Of a stretch of DNA of 48,880 nucleotides, positions 22,449 through 30,525 are shown one piece after another. The translations under genes and the position numbers were made by a program. This DNA comes from an uncultured Prevotella sp. Its GTDB lineage: Bacteria > Bacteroidota > Bacteroidia > Bacteroidales > Bacteroidaceae. Numbering within the stretch: position 1 is the first letter of the stretch; each line of letters begins with the position of its first letter. The notes below the pieces were generated by a model, which was given only the letters and a program-made list of their open reading frames with translations, was not told the DNA's origin and ran no database searches. The stretch lies in NCBI GenBank assembly GCA_900768785.1, contig CAAGEG010000113.1, positions 1 through 48,880 of the forward strand, in the 5' to 3' direction.

Positions 22449-23753
22449 ATGGTAAAGAAATTCTTATTTGTTACACTTATGACAATGTTGTGCGAAACAA
22501 CAATTGCCGAAGAAAAAACACTCTGGACACTTGCCGACTGTATTGAATATGCCATTGAGCATAACATAACAATTGAAACAAGCAGACTGTCTGCTATGTC
22601 TGCCGATGAAGATGTGAAAGAATCTAAGGCGCAATTGTTCCCATCATTATCTTTGCAAACAACACAACAAGGCGGATACAAGCCTTTTGGCAATAGCGAT
22701 GCTCATGCCAACAAAGCTACATACTCGGCAGACTATGGGTTAAACACATCGTGGACACTTTGGAACGGTAACAAAAATCGTAATAATATCAAACTAAAGA
22801 AGACAATAGCCGAACAGACACACCTCAATATTCAAGAGAATATCAATGCTGTAAAAGAAGAAATACTAAGACAATACATGCAGACATTATATGTAAAAGA
22901 AGCTGTTGGTGTTAATGAAGAAATATTGCGCATAAGCAAAGCCAATACTTCACGAGGTGAAGAAATGTATAAAATAGGCAAGATATCAAAAGCCGACCTG
23001 TCTCAACTACAAGCTCAAGAGGCTGCAGATGAATATAATGTTGTTGATGCAAAAGCGCAATTTGAAGATTGTCTGCTGAAAATGAAAGACCTTTTAAGGC
23101 TTGAGTATGATGCTCCTTTTGATGTGGCAGATCCTGAATCTGTGAATGCAGATGTCACAATTACACCTCGCTCAGCCTCATCCGTGATTTCTGATGCTTT
23201 AATTACGCGTCCTGAAATGAAAAATGCCGCACTTTCAATTAAAGAAGCTGAAATCTCTGAACAGATAGCACAAGCAGGAAAAACACCAACAATAAGTCTG
23301 ACAGGTGGAATCGGCTCAAACACTATGACAGGAACGGGATATTCGTGGAATAAACAGATGAAAGACAACTTCAGCGCATCTGCAGGACTAACCCTAAGCA
23401 TACCTTTGATAGACAACAGAGCAACTAAGACAGCCGTAAACAAGGCGCGAATACAAAGTGAACAGGCTCTTTTACAACAAGAAGATATGCGTTTGTCTTT
23501 GTCAACGGATATTCAAGGATTCTGGACCAATGCGACAGCAAACAGCAGAAGATATGTTTCAGCTGAGGCAAGCGTGAAGAGCGCACAGGACAGCTACAAT
23601 TTGTTGAGCGAACAATTCAGACTCGGATTGAAAAATATTGTAGAACTCACAAATGCAAAGACTGCTTTGCTTAATGCACAACAAAACAGATTGGAAAGCA
23701 AATACACGGCATTATTATACTTGCGCCTGCTGGATATATATGCCGGAAAATGA
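22449..23753 (+). CDS. TolC-family outer-membrane efflux protein
   Basis: 434 aa from the ATG at 22449: MVKKFLFVTLMTMLCETTIA is the signal peptide. The mature part begins with the typical LWTLADCIEYAIEHNI and continues with two long helical repeats rich in Ala/Gln/Lys and the RPEMKNAALSIKEAEI segment, as in TolC-type channels. It forms the outer-membrane exit duct. The next genes encode the adaptor, ATPase and permease of a MacAB-type pump, so it is the cognate channel. The longer frame from 22353 is rejected because it covers the terminator and the promoter. Confidence 0.92.
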   Translation: MVKKFLFVTLMTMLCETTIAEEKTLWTLADCIEYAIEHNITIETSRLSAMSADEDVKESKAQLFPSLSLQTTQQGGYKPFGNSDAHANKATYSADYGLNTSWTLWNGNKNRNNIKLKKTIAEQTHLNIQENINAVKEEILRQYMQTLYVKEAVGVNEEILRISKANTSRGEEMYKIGKISKADLSQLQAQEAADEYNVVDAKAQFEDCLLKMKDLLRLEYDAPFDVADPESVNADVTITPRSASSVISDALITRPEMKNAALSIKEAEISEQIAQAGKTPTISLTGGIGSNTMTGTGYSWNKQMKDNFSASAGLTLSIPLIDNRATKTAVNKARIQSEQALLQQEDMRLSLSTDIQGFWTNATANSRRYVSAEASVKSAQDSYNLLSEQFRLGLKNIVELTNAKTALLNAQQNRLESKYTALLYLRLLDIYAGK

Positions 23754-23795
23754 TAAACACCCATTAAACAATAACTTTCTAAATTATAAACAATA

Positions 23796-24965
23796 ATGAA
23801 AAAGAAAACAGTCATAATATCAGTTGTAGCCGTAGCTGTTGCCATAATAGCAATATACCTTGTTTTTGGCTTGAAAAGCGAGACAAAATTAAACTTTGAG
23901 ACCACAACTGTAGGTGTTGCAAACATAAGTAATAGCGTTACGGCAACAGGAACCATAGAGCCGGTAACACAAGTAGATGTAGGTACTCAGGTTTCCGGTA
24001 TCGTATCTAAATTATATGTAGATTATAATAGCGTGGTTAAAAAAGGACAAGTGATAGCCGAGCTTGATAAAACAAATCTAATAAGCGAACTAAACATATC
24101 AAAAGCAGCCCTTAACGATGCACAAAGCACGCTCAAATATCAAAAGGCTAATTATGACAGATATCACACACTCTACTCAAAAGGGCTTGTTAGTGCAGAT
24201 GACTACGAATCAGCGTTACTCTCATATAGGCAGGCACAAGATGCAGTTCGCCAAAAGAAAGAAAGCGTAACCAAAGCCCAGACTAATTTAGGCTATGCTA
24301 CAATTACCTCACCCATAGACGGAGTGGTTCTTGCAAAGGAAGTTGAAGAAGGTCAAACGGTGGCTGCAAGCTTCAATACACCTACTTTGTTCACCATAGC
24401 ACAAGACCTGACTGATATGAGAGTTATTGCAGATGTTGATGAAGCAGACATAGGCGAGGTTAAAGAAGGCGAAAGAGTGTCGTTTACAGTTGACGCTTTC
24501 CCTAACGATACGTTTGAAGGTAAAGTGACGCAAGTTAGACAAGAAGCCACAACAACAAATAATGTCGTTACATATCAAGTAGTTATAAGTGCTCCAAACA
24601 AGAGTTTGAAACTTAAACCGGGATTGACAGCAAACGTAACAATATTTACTTATGAAAAGAAGAATGTAGTTAGTGTGCCAAACAAAGCACTTCGTTTTAC
24701 TCCTACAAAAGAATTGGTGGGTAAAGCAATAATAAAAGACTGTAAAGGAGCCAAAAAAGTATGGACCTATGACGGAAAAACATTCAAAGCTTATGCCGTC
24801 AAAACCGGCTTAACCGATGGTATAAAAACCGAAATCCTTGAAGGTTTGTCACGAGGACAAAAGATAGTTGTAGATGTAAAGCAAACAGAGGAAGGTAATA
24901 CCAATGAATCACAACAGCAAGAAGCAAGTCCATTTGCACCCAAACGTCCCGGAAAGAAAAAATAA
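23796..24965 (+). CDS. Periplasmic adaptor (HlyD/MacA family)
   Basis: 389 aa. One N-terminal membrane anchor (VIISVVAVAVAIIAIYLVFGL) is followed by a lipoyl-like half (GTIEPVTQVDVGTQVSGIV), an alpha-hairpin (about residues 90-165), the second lipoyl half (LGYATITSPIDGVVLAKEVEEGQTV), a beta-barrel and a membrane-proximal domain. This is the MacA layout. It bridges the inner-membrane ABC permease to the TolC channel. It lies 42 bases after tolC and 6 bases before the ATPase gene. The C-terminal tail is Gln/Lys-rich (PFAPKRPGKKK). Confidence 0.92.
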   Translation: MKKKTVIISVVAVAVAIIAIYLVFGLKSETKLNFETTTVGVANISNSVTATGTIEPVTQVDVGTQVSGIVSKLYVDYNSVVKKGQVIAELDKTNLISELNISKAALNDAQSTLKYQKANYDRYHTLYSKGLVSADDYESALLSYRQAQDAVRQKKESVTKAQTNLGYATITSPIDGVVLAKEVEEGQTVAASFNTPTLFTIAQDLTDMRVIADVDEADIGEVKEGERVSFTVDAFPNDTFEGKVTQVRQEATTTNNVVTYQVVISAPNKSLKLKPGLTANVTIFTYEKKNVVSVPNKALRFTPTKELVGKAIIKDCKGAKKVWTYDGKTFKAYAVKTGLTDGIKTEILEGLSRGQKIVVDVKQTEEGNTNESQQQEASPFAPKRPGKKK

Positions 24966-24971
24966 ACAGCT

Positions 24972-25724
24972 ATGAATCAACACGTAGTAATAGAGTTGAA
25001 AGATGTGAAGCGCAACTTTAAAGTGGGTGATGAAATTGTTCACGCCCTTAGAGGAGTGTCGTTCACAATACACGAAGGAGAGTTTGTTACCATTATGGGA
25101 ACATCCGGTTCCGGCAAATCAACACTTCTTAATCAGTTGGGATGCCTTGACACACCATCAAGTGGCGAATATTTGCTTGACGGCATATCAGTGCGTTCAA
25201 TGAAAAAAAGCGATAGAGCGGTTCTTAGAAACAGAAAAATCGGTTTTGTGTTTCAGAACTACAATCTTCTGCCAAAGACTACAAGCGTTGAAAACGTAGA
25301 GTTGCCATTAATGTATAACAAAAATGTTTCAGCTACCGAAAGACGTGAAAGGGCGATAAAGGCACTTGAAGCCGTAGGGCTTGGCAACCGACTCTATCAT
25401 AAGTCAAATCAGATGTCCGGAGGACAAATGCAGAGAGTTGCCATTGCGCGTGCTCTTGTTAACAATCCGGCTGTTTTGCTTGCAGATGAGGCTACAGGTA
25501 ATCTTGATACACGAACATCATTTGAAATACTTGTGCTCTTTCAAAAGCTCCATGCAGCAGGACGCACAATAATATTTGTCACTCACAATCCCGAAATAGC
25601 AGCTTATTCAAGTCGTAATATTGTACTTAGAGACGGATTGATAAGAAGTGATACCATAAACGAGAATATACAGTCGGCAGAAAAAAAATTGAAGCAACTG
25701 CCCTTGCCGCAAGACAATGATTAA
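24972..25724 (+). CDS. ABC transporter ATP-binding protein (MacB/LolD type)
   Basis: 250 aa. Walker A GTSGSGKST at 43-51, Q-loop in FVFQNYNLLPKTT, signature MSGGQMQRVAIARAL, Walker B VLLADEATGNLD and H-loop VTHNPE are all intact. This subfamily drives FtsX-fold permeases of the MacB and LolCDE kind. Here the ATPase and permease are separate genes, whereas E. coli MacB is one fused protein. It is located between adaptor and permease, and powers export or mechanotransmission across the envelope. Confidence 0.95.
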   Translation: MNQHVVIELKDVKRNFKVGDEIVHALRGVSFTIHEGEFVTIMGTSGSGKSTLLNQLGCLDTPSSGEYLLDGISVRSMKKSDRAVLRNRKIGFVFQNYNLLPKTTSVENVELPLMYNKNVSATERRERAIKALEAVGLGNRLYHKSNQMSGGQMQRVAIARALVNNPAVLLADEATGNLDTRTSFEILVLFQKLHAAGRTIIFVTHNPEIAAYSSRNIVLRDGLIRSDTINENIQSAEKKLKQLPLPQDND

Positions 25725-25739
25725 AATTAGAACAAAACA

Positions 25740-26978
25740 ATGTCTATAACCAACCTTTTTAAGATTGCAATTAGAGCCATAGCCGCAAATAAATTGAGGT
25801 CTTTTCTTACCATGCTTGGTATTATAATAGGTGTAGCATCTGTTATTACCATGCTCGCAATAGGACAAGGCAGCAAAGAAAGTATTCGTAACCAAATATC
25901 CGAAATGGGTTCAAACATGATAATGATAATGCCCGGACAAGATATGAGGGGCGGAGTCAGACAAGATGCCTCTTCTATGGAGACCTTAAAGTTAACCGAC
26001 TATCAGGCATTAAAGGAACAATGTCGCTATATTAGTGCTATTAGTCCCGTAGTTAACAGCTCCGGACAATTTATCAATGGTAATAATAATGCCCCTTCTA
26101 CTATCTATGGTGTCAATCAAGACTATTTAGAGATACGAAAACTTGAAGTTGAAGAGGGAGAAATGTTTGATGACGATGATATAAAAGCCGGAGCTAAAGT
26201 CTGTATTATAGGAAAGACAGTTGCAGACAACCTTTTCCCTGATGGGACAGACCCGATAGGACATGTAATAAGGTTTAATTCAATACCTTTCAGAATAGTT
26301 GGGAAGTTGAAAAGTAAGGGATATAACTCAATGGGAATGGACCAAGACGATGTTGTGTTAGCCCCTTATTCAGCAGTAATGAAGCGCATTCTGGCAATTA
26401 CTTATGTACAAAGCATATCATGTTCAGCTGTTATAGAAGGATTAACCGATAAAGCTGTAGACGAGATAACATCAATTTTGCGTAGCAGACACAAACTTAA
26501 AGATGCTACAGACGATAGTGAAGGAGATGAAGATGACTTTAATATAAGATCACAAGAGGAGTTGGCAAGCATGATGAACTCAACTACCGACCTGCTAACG
26601 ATTTTGTTGGCTTGTATAGCCGGCATATCTCTTGTCGTTGGAGGTATAGGTATTATGAATATTATGTATGTAAGCGTAACTGAACGCACACGAGAGATTG
26701 GTCTTAGAATGAGTGTTGGCGCAAGAGGAATAGATATTCTCAGTCAGTTTCTTATTGAATCGGTAATGTTAAGTGTTACCGGAGGTATCATAGGTGTGCT
26801 TCTTGGAGTCGGAGCAACTTTTGCCGTGAACTTAATAGCTCATTGGCCTGTGTCAATACAAGCATGGAGTGTTTTGCTAAGTTTCTTTGTTTGCACAGCT
26901 ACAGGCGTGTTTTTCGGATGGTATCCGGCAAAAAAGGCTGCCATGCTTGACCCAATAGATGCTATAAGATATGAATAA
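25740..26978 (+). CDS. MacB-like ABC transporter permease
   Basis: 412 aa. An N-terminal helix preceded by AANKLRSFLTMLGIIIGVASVI, a periplasmic domain of about 230 residues, then three C-terminal helices with the MYVSVTERTREIGLRMSVGAR coupling segment and the PAKKAAMLDPIDAIRYE ending, the hallmark of MacB permeases. It starts 15 bases after the ATPase. The substrate is unknown; relatives handle antimicrobial peptides, macrolides, siderophores or lipopeptides. Confidence 0.94.
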   Translation: MSITNLFKIAIRAIAANKLRSFLTMLGIIIGVASVITMLAIGQGSKESIRNQISEMGSNMIMIMPGQDMRGGVRQDASSMETLKLTDYQALKEQCRYISAISPVVNSSGQFINGNNNAPSTIYGVNQDYLEIRKLEVEEGEMFDDDDIKAGAKVCIIGKTVADNLFPDGTDPIGHVIRFNSIPFRIVGKLKSKGYNSMGMDQDDVVLAPYSAVMKRILAITYVQSISCSAVIEGLTDKAVDEITSILRSRHKLKDATDDSEGDEDDFNIRSQEELASMMNSTTDLLTILLACIAGISLVVGGIGIMNIMYVSVTERTREIGLRMSVGARGIDILSQFLIESVMLSVTGGIIGVLLGVGATFAVNLIAHWPVSIQAWSVLLSFFVCTATGVFFGWYPAKKAAMLDPIDAIRYE

Positions 26979-27008
26979 TAGCAACTCAATATTCAACATT
27001 TAATAACT

Positions 27009-28055
27009 ATGCAAAAATATAAGATAGTATTCCTACATTGTTTTTTGTGGATGTTTATAATTATTCCCGTTGTATTTGTTCCACATCCAGTGGCTCAAAC
27101 TACAATAATGTATTTGTTAAGATTATATCTCCCTTTGATGATGTGTTTGGCTTTTTATCTAAATTATTTTTGGATTATGCCTTCTTATTACCTAAAAAGG
27201 CGCATGAATACATATCTTTTGATAAACATTTGTATTGTACTTCTATTTTCTTATCTCAATCATCTCTCTGTAATGCATTTGCATCAAATGGAGGCTGATA
27301 TGGGATTTACACCACCACGTGTAAACAGAACGTTTAATCCCGCTGATATTTTCTTTTTCATTATGCGTGACATAGCTCCGATAACCCTCGCAGTTGTTGT
27401 TGCTACATTATTGAGATTGTCCATCAGATGGCAAAAAGCCGAGAAAGCACGTGCAGAAGCAGAAACCCAAAAAGCAGAGGCGGAACTTCAAAATCTGCGA
27501 AATCAAATTAATCCCCATTTCTTGCTCAATACGCTTAACAATATTTATGCCCTCGTAAGTTTTGATTCAGAAAAGGCTCAACGTGCAATTCTCGCTCTGA
27601 GTGATATGTTGAGACAAATGCTATATGGCGCAAAAGGACATTCTGTATCATTAAAAGACGAAATGACTTTTGTAGAGAATTATATCAAACTCATGCGTTT
27701 GAGAATGAGCGATAATATAAAGATAGATTTCAAAATAGATATTGCAGGACACGAAGACATGCAAGTGGCACCATTTATACTTATTTCTCTTGTTGAAAAT
27801 GCCTTTAAACATGGCGTTAGTACTACAAAACCATGTTTTGTCTCAATATCTGTAATTGCATATGGAAAGGGATTGATATTTGAAATTACTAACTCTAATT
27901 TTCCTAAAACAGATTCTGATAAAAGCGGTCACGGCATTGGACTTGAGCAAGTTCAAAAACGACTTGACTTGGCATATAATGGCAGATATATTTGGACAAA
28001 AGGTGAAGATGAAACAGGCAATGTATATAGTTCTAAAATAGAAATTTTCATGTGA
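27009..28055 (+). CDS. LytS-type sensor histidine kinase
   Basis: 348 aa. Four membrane helices fill roughly residues 5-140, a coiled coil rich in Ala/Glu/Lys follows (142-165), then the LytS-type His_kinase domain with NQINPHFLLNTLNN (phospho-acceptor His170) and an ATPase domain with VENAFKHG and GHGIGLEQVQKRL. It starts 30 bases after the permease gene and pairs with the LytTR regulator that follows. The large membrane part without an obvious sensor domain suggests it senses membrane state or the pump itself. Confidence 0.93.
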   Translation: MQKYKIVFLHCFLWMFIIIPVVFVPHPVAQTTIMYLLRLYLPLMMCLAFYLNYFWIMPSYYLKRRMNTYLLINICIVLLFSYLNHLSVMHLHQMEADMGFTPPRVNRTFNPADIFFFIMRDIAPITLAVVVATLLRLSIRWQKAEKARAEAETQKAEAELQNLRNQINPHFLLNTLNNIYALVSFDSEKAQRAILALSDMLRQMLYGAKGHSVSLKDEMTFVENYIKLMRLRMSDNIKIDFKIDIAGHEDMQVAPFILISLVENAFKHGVSTTKPCFVSISVIAYGKGLIFEITNSNFPKTDSDKSGHGIGLEQVQKRLDLAYNGRYIWTKGEDETGNVYSSKIEIFM

Positions 28056-28125
28056 CATTAACGCTGAACGAAAACTTAAATATATTTATTTCAATAAACA
28101 AAAATTAATTACAAAGAAATCACTT

Positions 28126-28839
28126 ATGATTGCAACATGTGCTATTATCGATGATGAGCCATTGGCAGCCGACCTATTGGCAAGCTATGTGACAAAAATG
28201 CCGGAACTAAAGCTTACCGGTACTTTTAATAGTGCTATAAAAGCTATGGCTTTGTTAAGGGAACATCCTACAGATATTCTCTTTTTGGACATTCAGATGC
28301 CTGAATTGAGCGGTCTTGAATTGGCGAGTATATTACCTAAAGAAACAAAAGTGGTCTTCGTGACAGCCTTTGACTCTTATGCTATAGATGGTTATAAAGT
28401 AAGCGCAGCCGACTATTTGCTTAAACCGGTTAGCTTTGAAAAGTTTGTGACTTCCGTTCATAAGGTACTTGAGTCTTTGGACTCTTCACGACGATTGAAT
28501 ATAGCCAACAATGCCGAATACATATTTTTAAAAAGTGAATATAAATTGGTGAAGGTCAATTTTAATGATATTGCTTATGTTGAAGGACTGAAAGACTACA
28601 TCAAAGTATATTTTAAAGACGGGCGCAAACCTATTGTTTCGCTTATGAATCTTAAGACTATGGAGGAAGCTTTACCCACATCTACCTTTATGAGAATACA
28701 CAGATCATACATCATAAATACCGCCTGCGTGGATATGATAGACAGGGGGAGGGTCATTATTTCGGGTATTTTTATCCCCGTTTCAGAAACTTATAAGGAT
28801 AAGTTCAACGCATTTGTCGACGGACATACGCTACAATAA
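28126..28839 (+). CDS. LytTR-family response regulator
   Basis: 237 aa. The receiver domain has acidic residues DDE at 9-11, phospho-acceptor Asp55 in FLDIQMPE, Thr80 and Lys100. The C-terminal LytTR DNA-binding domain runs from about 140 (LKSEYKLVKVNFNDIAYVEG) to MRIHRSYIIN and the end. With the kinase it forms a complete two-component system at the end of the efflux operon, so it probably regulates that operon in response to envelope stress. The 70-base gap to the kinase shows no clear promoter. Confidence 0.94.
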   Translation: MIATCAIIDDEPLAADLLASYVTKMPELKLTGTFNSAIKAMALLREHPTDILFLDIQMPELSGLELASILPKETKVVFVTAFDSYAIDGYKVSAADYLLKPVSFEKFVTSVHKVLESLDSSRRLNIANNAEYIFLKSEYKLVKVNFNDIAYVEGLKDYIKVYFKDGRKPIVSLMNLKTMEEALPTSTFMRIHRSYIINTACVDMIDRGRVIISGIFIPVSETYKDKFNAFVDGHTLQ

Positions 28840-28851
28840 AAATTTTTTTCG

Positions 28852-28859
28852 TACCTTTG
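28852..28859 (+). promoter_or_regulatory. -7 promoter box of pyruvate kinase
   Basis: TACCTTTG matches TAnnTTTG and lies 70 bases before the ATG. A T-run (28842-28849) precedes it. No TTTG at the usual -33 distance. Confidence 0.6.
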
Positions 28860-28929
28860 CAAGGTGCACGTTAAAAGGTGTGACATTAATGTTTTAGGAT
28901 ACGACTATTTTTAAGAAAACAAACTCAAG

Positions 28930-30372
28930 ATGAAACAGACCAAGATTGTAGCCTCAATCAGCGATCGCAGATGCGATGTTGATTTCATTCGCAAACTCTT
29001 TGATGCAGGTATGAATGTTGTAAGAATGAATACCGCCCATGCAACCCCTGATGGTATAAAAACGATTATTAGAAATACCAGGGCTGTAAGCAAACATATA
29101 GGTATTCTTATTGATACAAAGGGACCTGAGGTTCGTACTACTGGCAATGAAAGTCCTATTTCATACAAGACCGGTGATGTGGTTAAAATCTTTGGAAGAC
29201 CGGAAATGGATACTGAACATGATATTGTAAACCTCTCTTATGAGAACTTTGCCAATGATGTTCATGTAGGTGATGATATACTCTTTGATGATGGAGCTAT
29301 TGATATGAAGGTTATCGGTATCAATGGTCCTGCTGTTATTGCTCAAGTACAAAATGACGGTAAACTCGGCTCGCACAAAAGTGTTAATGTTCCCGGTGTT
29401 CACATTGACTTACCTGCACTCACAGAGAAAGATAAGGCGAACATCTTGTTGGCTATTGAACAAGATATTGATTTCATAGCACACTCTTTTGTAAGAAGTA
29501 AAGCCGATGTAATGGCTGTTCAAAAGATACTTGACGAGCATAATAGCGACATAAAGATTATCTCAAAAATAGAAAACCAAGAGGGCGTAGATAATATTGA
29601 CGAGATTATTGAAGCCTCTTATGGTATCATGATAGCACGTGGAGATCTTGGTATTGAGGTCCCTATTGAGAAAATACCGGGAATTCAGCGTAAGATAATA
29701 CGCAAGTGTATCCTTGCCAAAAAGCCGGTAATCGTAGCAACTCAGATGTTGCACACCATGATAGACAATCCTCGCCCCACACGTGCAGAGGTTACCGATA
29801 TTGCAAATGCCATATATTCTCGCACAGATGCATTGATGTTAAGTGGTGAAACCGCATCGGGGAAATATCCTGTTGAGGCTGTAATGACAATGGCAGCCAT
29901 TGCCGAACAGGCTGAAAAAGACAAAATGCGCAACCATGATTTTGATTTCCCACTTAGCGATGATTGTGATATTACTGAATTCCTTGCTCGTAATGCTATT
30001 GAAGCAACTGACCGACTTGGCGTAAAGGGTATTATTACAGATAGTAAAACAGGTCTTACGGCTCGTAATCTTGCTGCTTTTCGTGGTCCAAACCCAGTGT
30101 TAGCAATATGCTATCGTGAGAAAGTGCAAAGATGGTTGGCATTAAGCTATGGCGTAATACCTGTTGCACAACATGAAAAGATAGGTGCTCAAGAACAGTT
30201 TTTAGCTGCTTTGCGCATGTTAAGACAGAAAGGTTACATCCGAATGGATGATAAAATAGCTTATCTTAGCGGCAGTTTCGGCAAAGGTGGTGGCACTACC
30301 TTCCTTGAAATTAACAAAGTTTGTAATGTTTTTGAACGTTCTTACGATTTTCATCTTCCAAACGAAAACTAA
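28930..30372 (+). CDS. pyk: Pyruvate kinase
   Basis: 480 aa, standard length for the form without a C-terminal PEP-utiliser domain. Visible: MKQTKIVASISDRRCD start, the TKGPEVRTT segment, the KIENQEGVDNIDEI motif with the catalytic Lys, ARGDLGIEVP and the SGETASGKYPVEAV motif. The usual NFSHG is NTAHA here, a form I recall from Bacteroidetes. It makes pyruvate and ATP from phosphoenolpyruvate. It is a single-gene unit, convergent with valS. Confidence 0.96.
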   Translation: MKQTKIVASISDRRCDVDFIRKLFDAGMNVVRMNTAHATPDGIKTIIRNTRAVSKHIGILIDTKGPEVRTTGNESPISYKTGDVVKIFGRPEMDTEHDIVNLSYENFANDVHVGDDILFDDGAIDMKVIGINGPAVIAQVQNDGKLGSHKSVNVPGVHIDLPALTEKDKANILLAIEQDIDFIAHSFVRSKADVMAVQKILDEHNSDIKIISKIENQEGVDNIDEIIEASYGIMIARGDLGIEVPIEKIPGIQRKIIRKCILAKKPVIVATQMLHTMIDNPRPTRAEVTDIANAIYSRTDALMLSGETASGKYPVEAVMTMAAIAEQAEKDKMRNHDFDFPLSDDCDITEFLARNAIEATDRLGVKGIITDSKTGLTARNLAAFRGPNPVLAICYREKVQRWLALSYGVIPVAQHEKIGAQEQFLAALRMLRQKGYIRMDDKIAYLSGSFGKGGGTTFLEINKVCNVFERSYDFHLPNEN

Positions 30373-30469
30373 TAATTAAATGTTGACTCAACAATAAGAT
30401 GTGATAATAACATAAATAATAAAACGTTATCATACTTCAAAACGTAAAACTTTTTATATCATAATATAC

Positions 30470-30504
30470 AAAAAACGAGATGAAATGAATTCATCTCGTT
30501 TTTT
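30470..30504. terminator. Two-way terminator between pyk and valS
   Basis: Stem A6-CGAGATGAA (30470-30484) pairs with TTCATCTCG-T6 (30490-30504) around a 5-nt loop. The A and T runs on either side let it act on both converging transcripts. Confidence 0.92.
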
Positions 30505-30525
30505 ATGTTGTAATAGCTATTTGTC

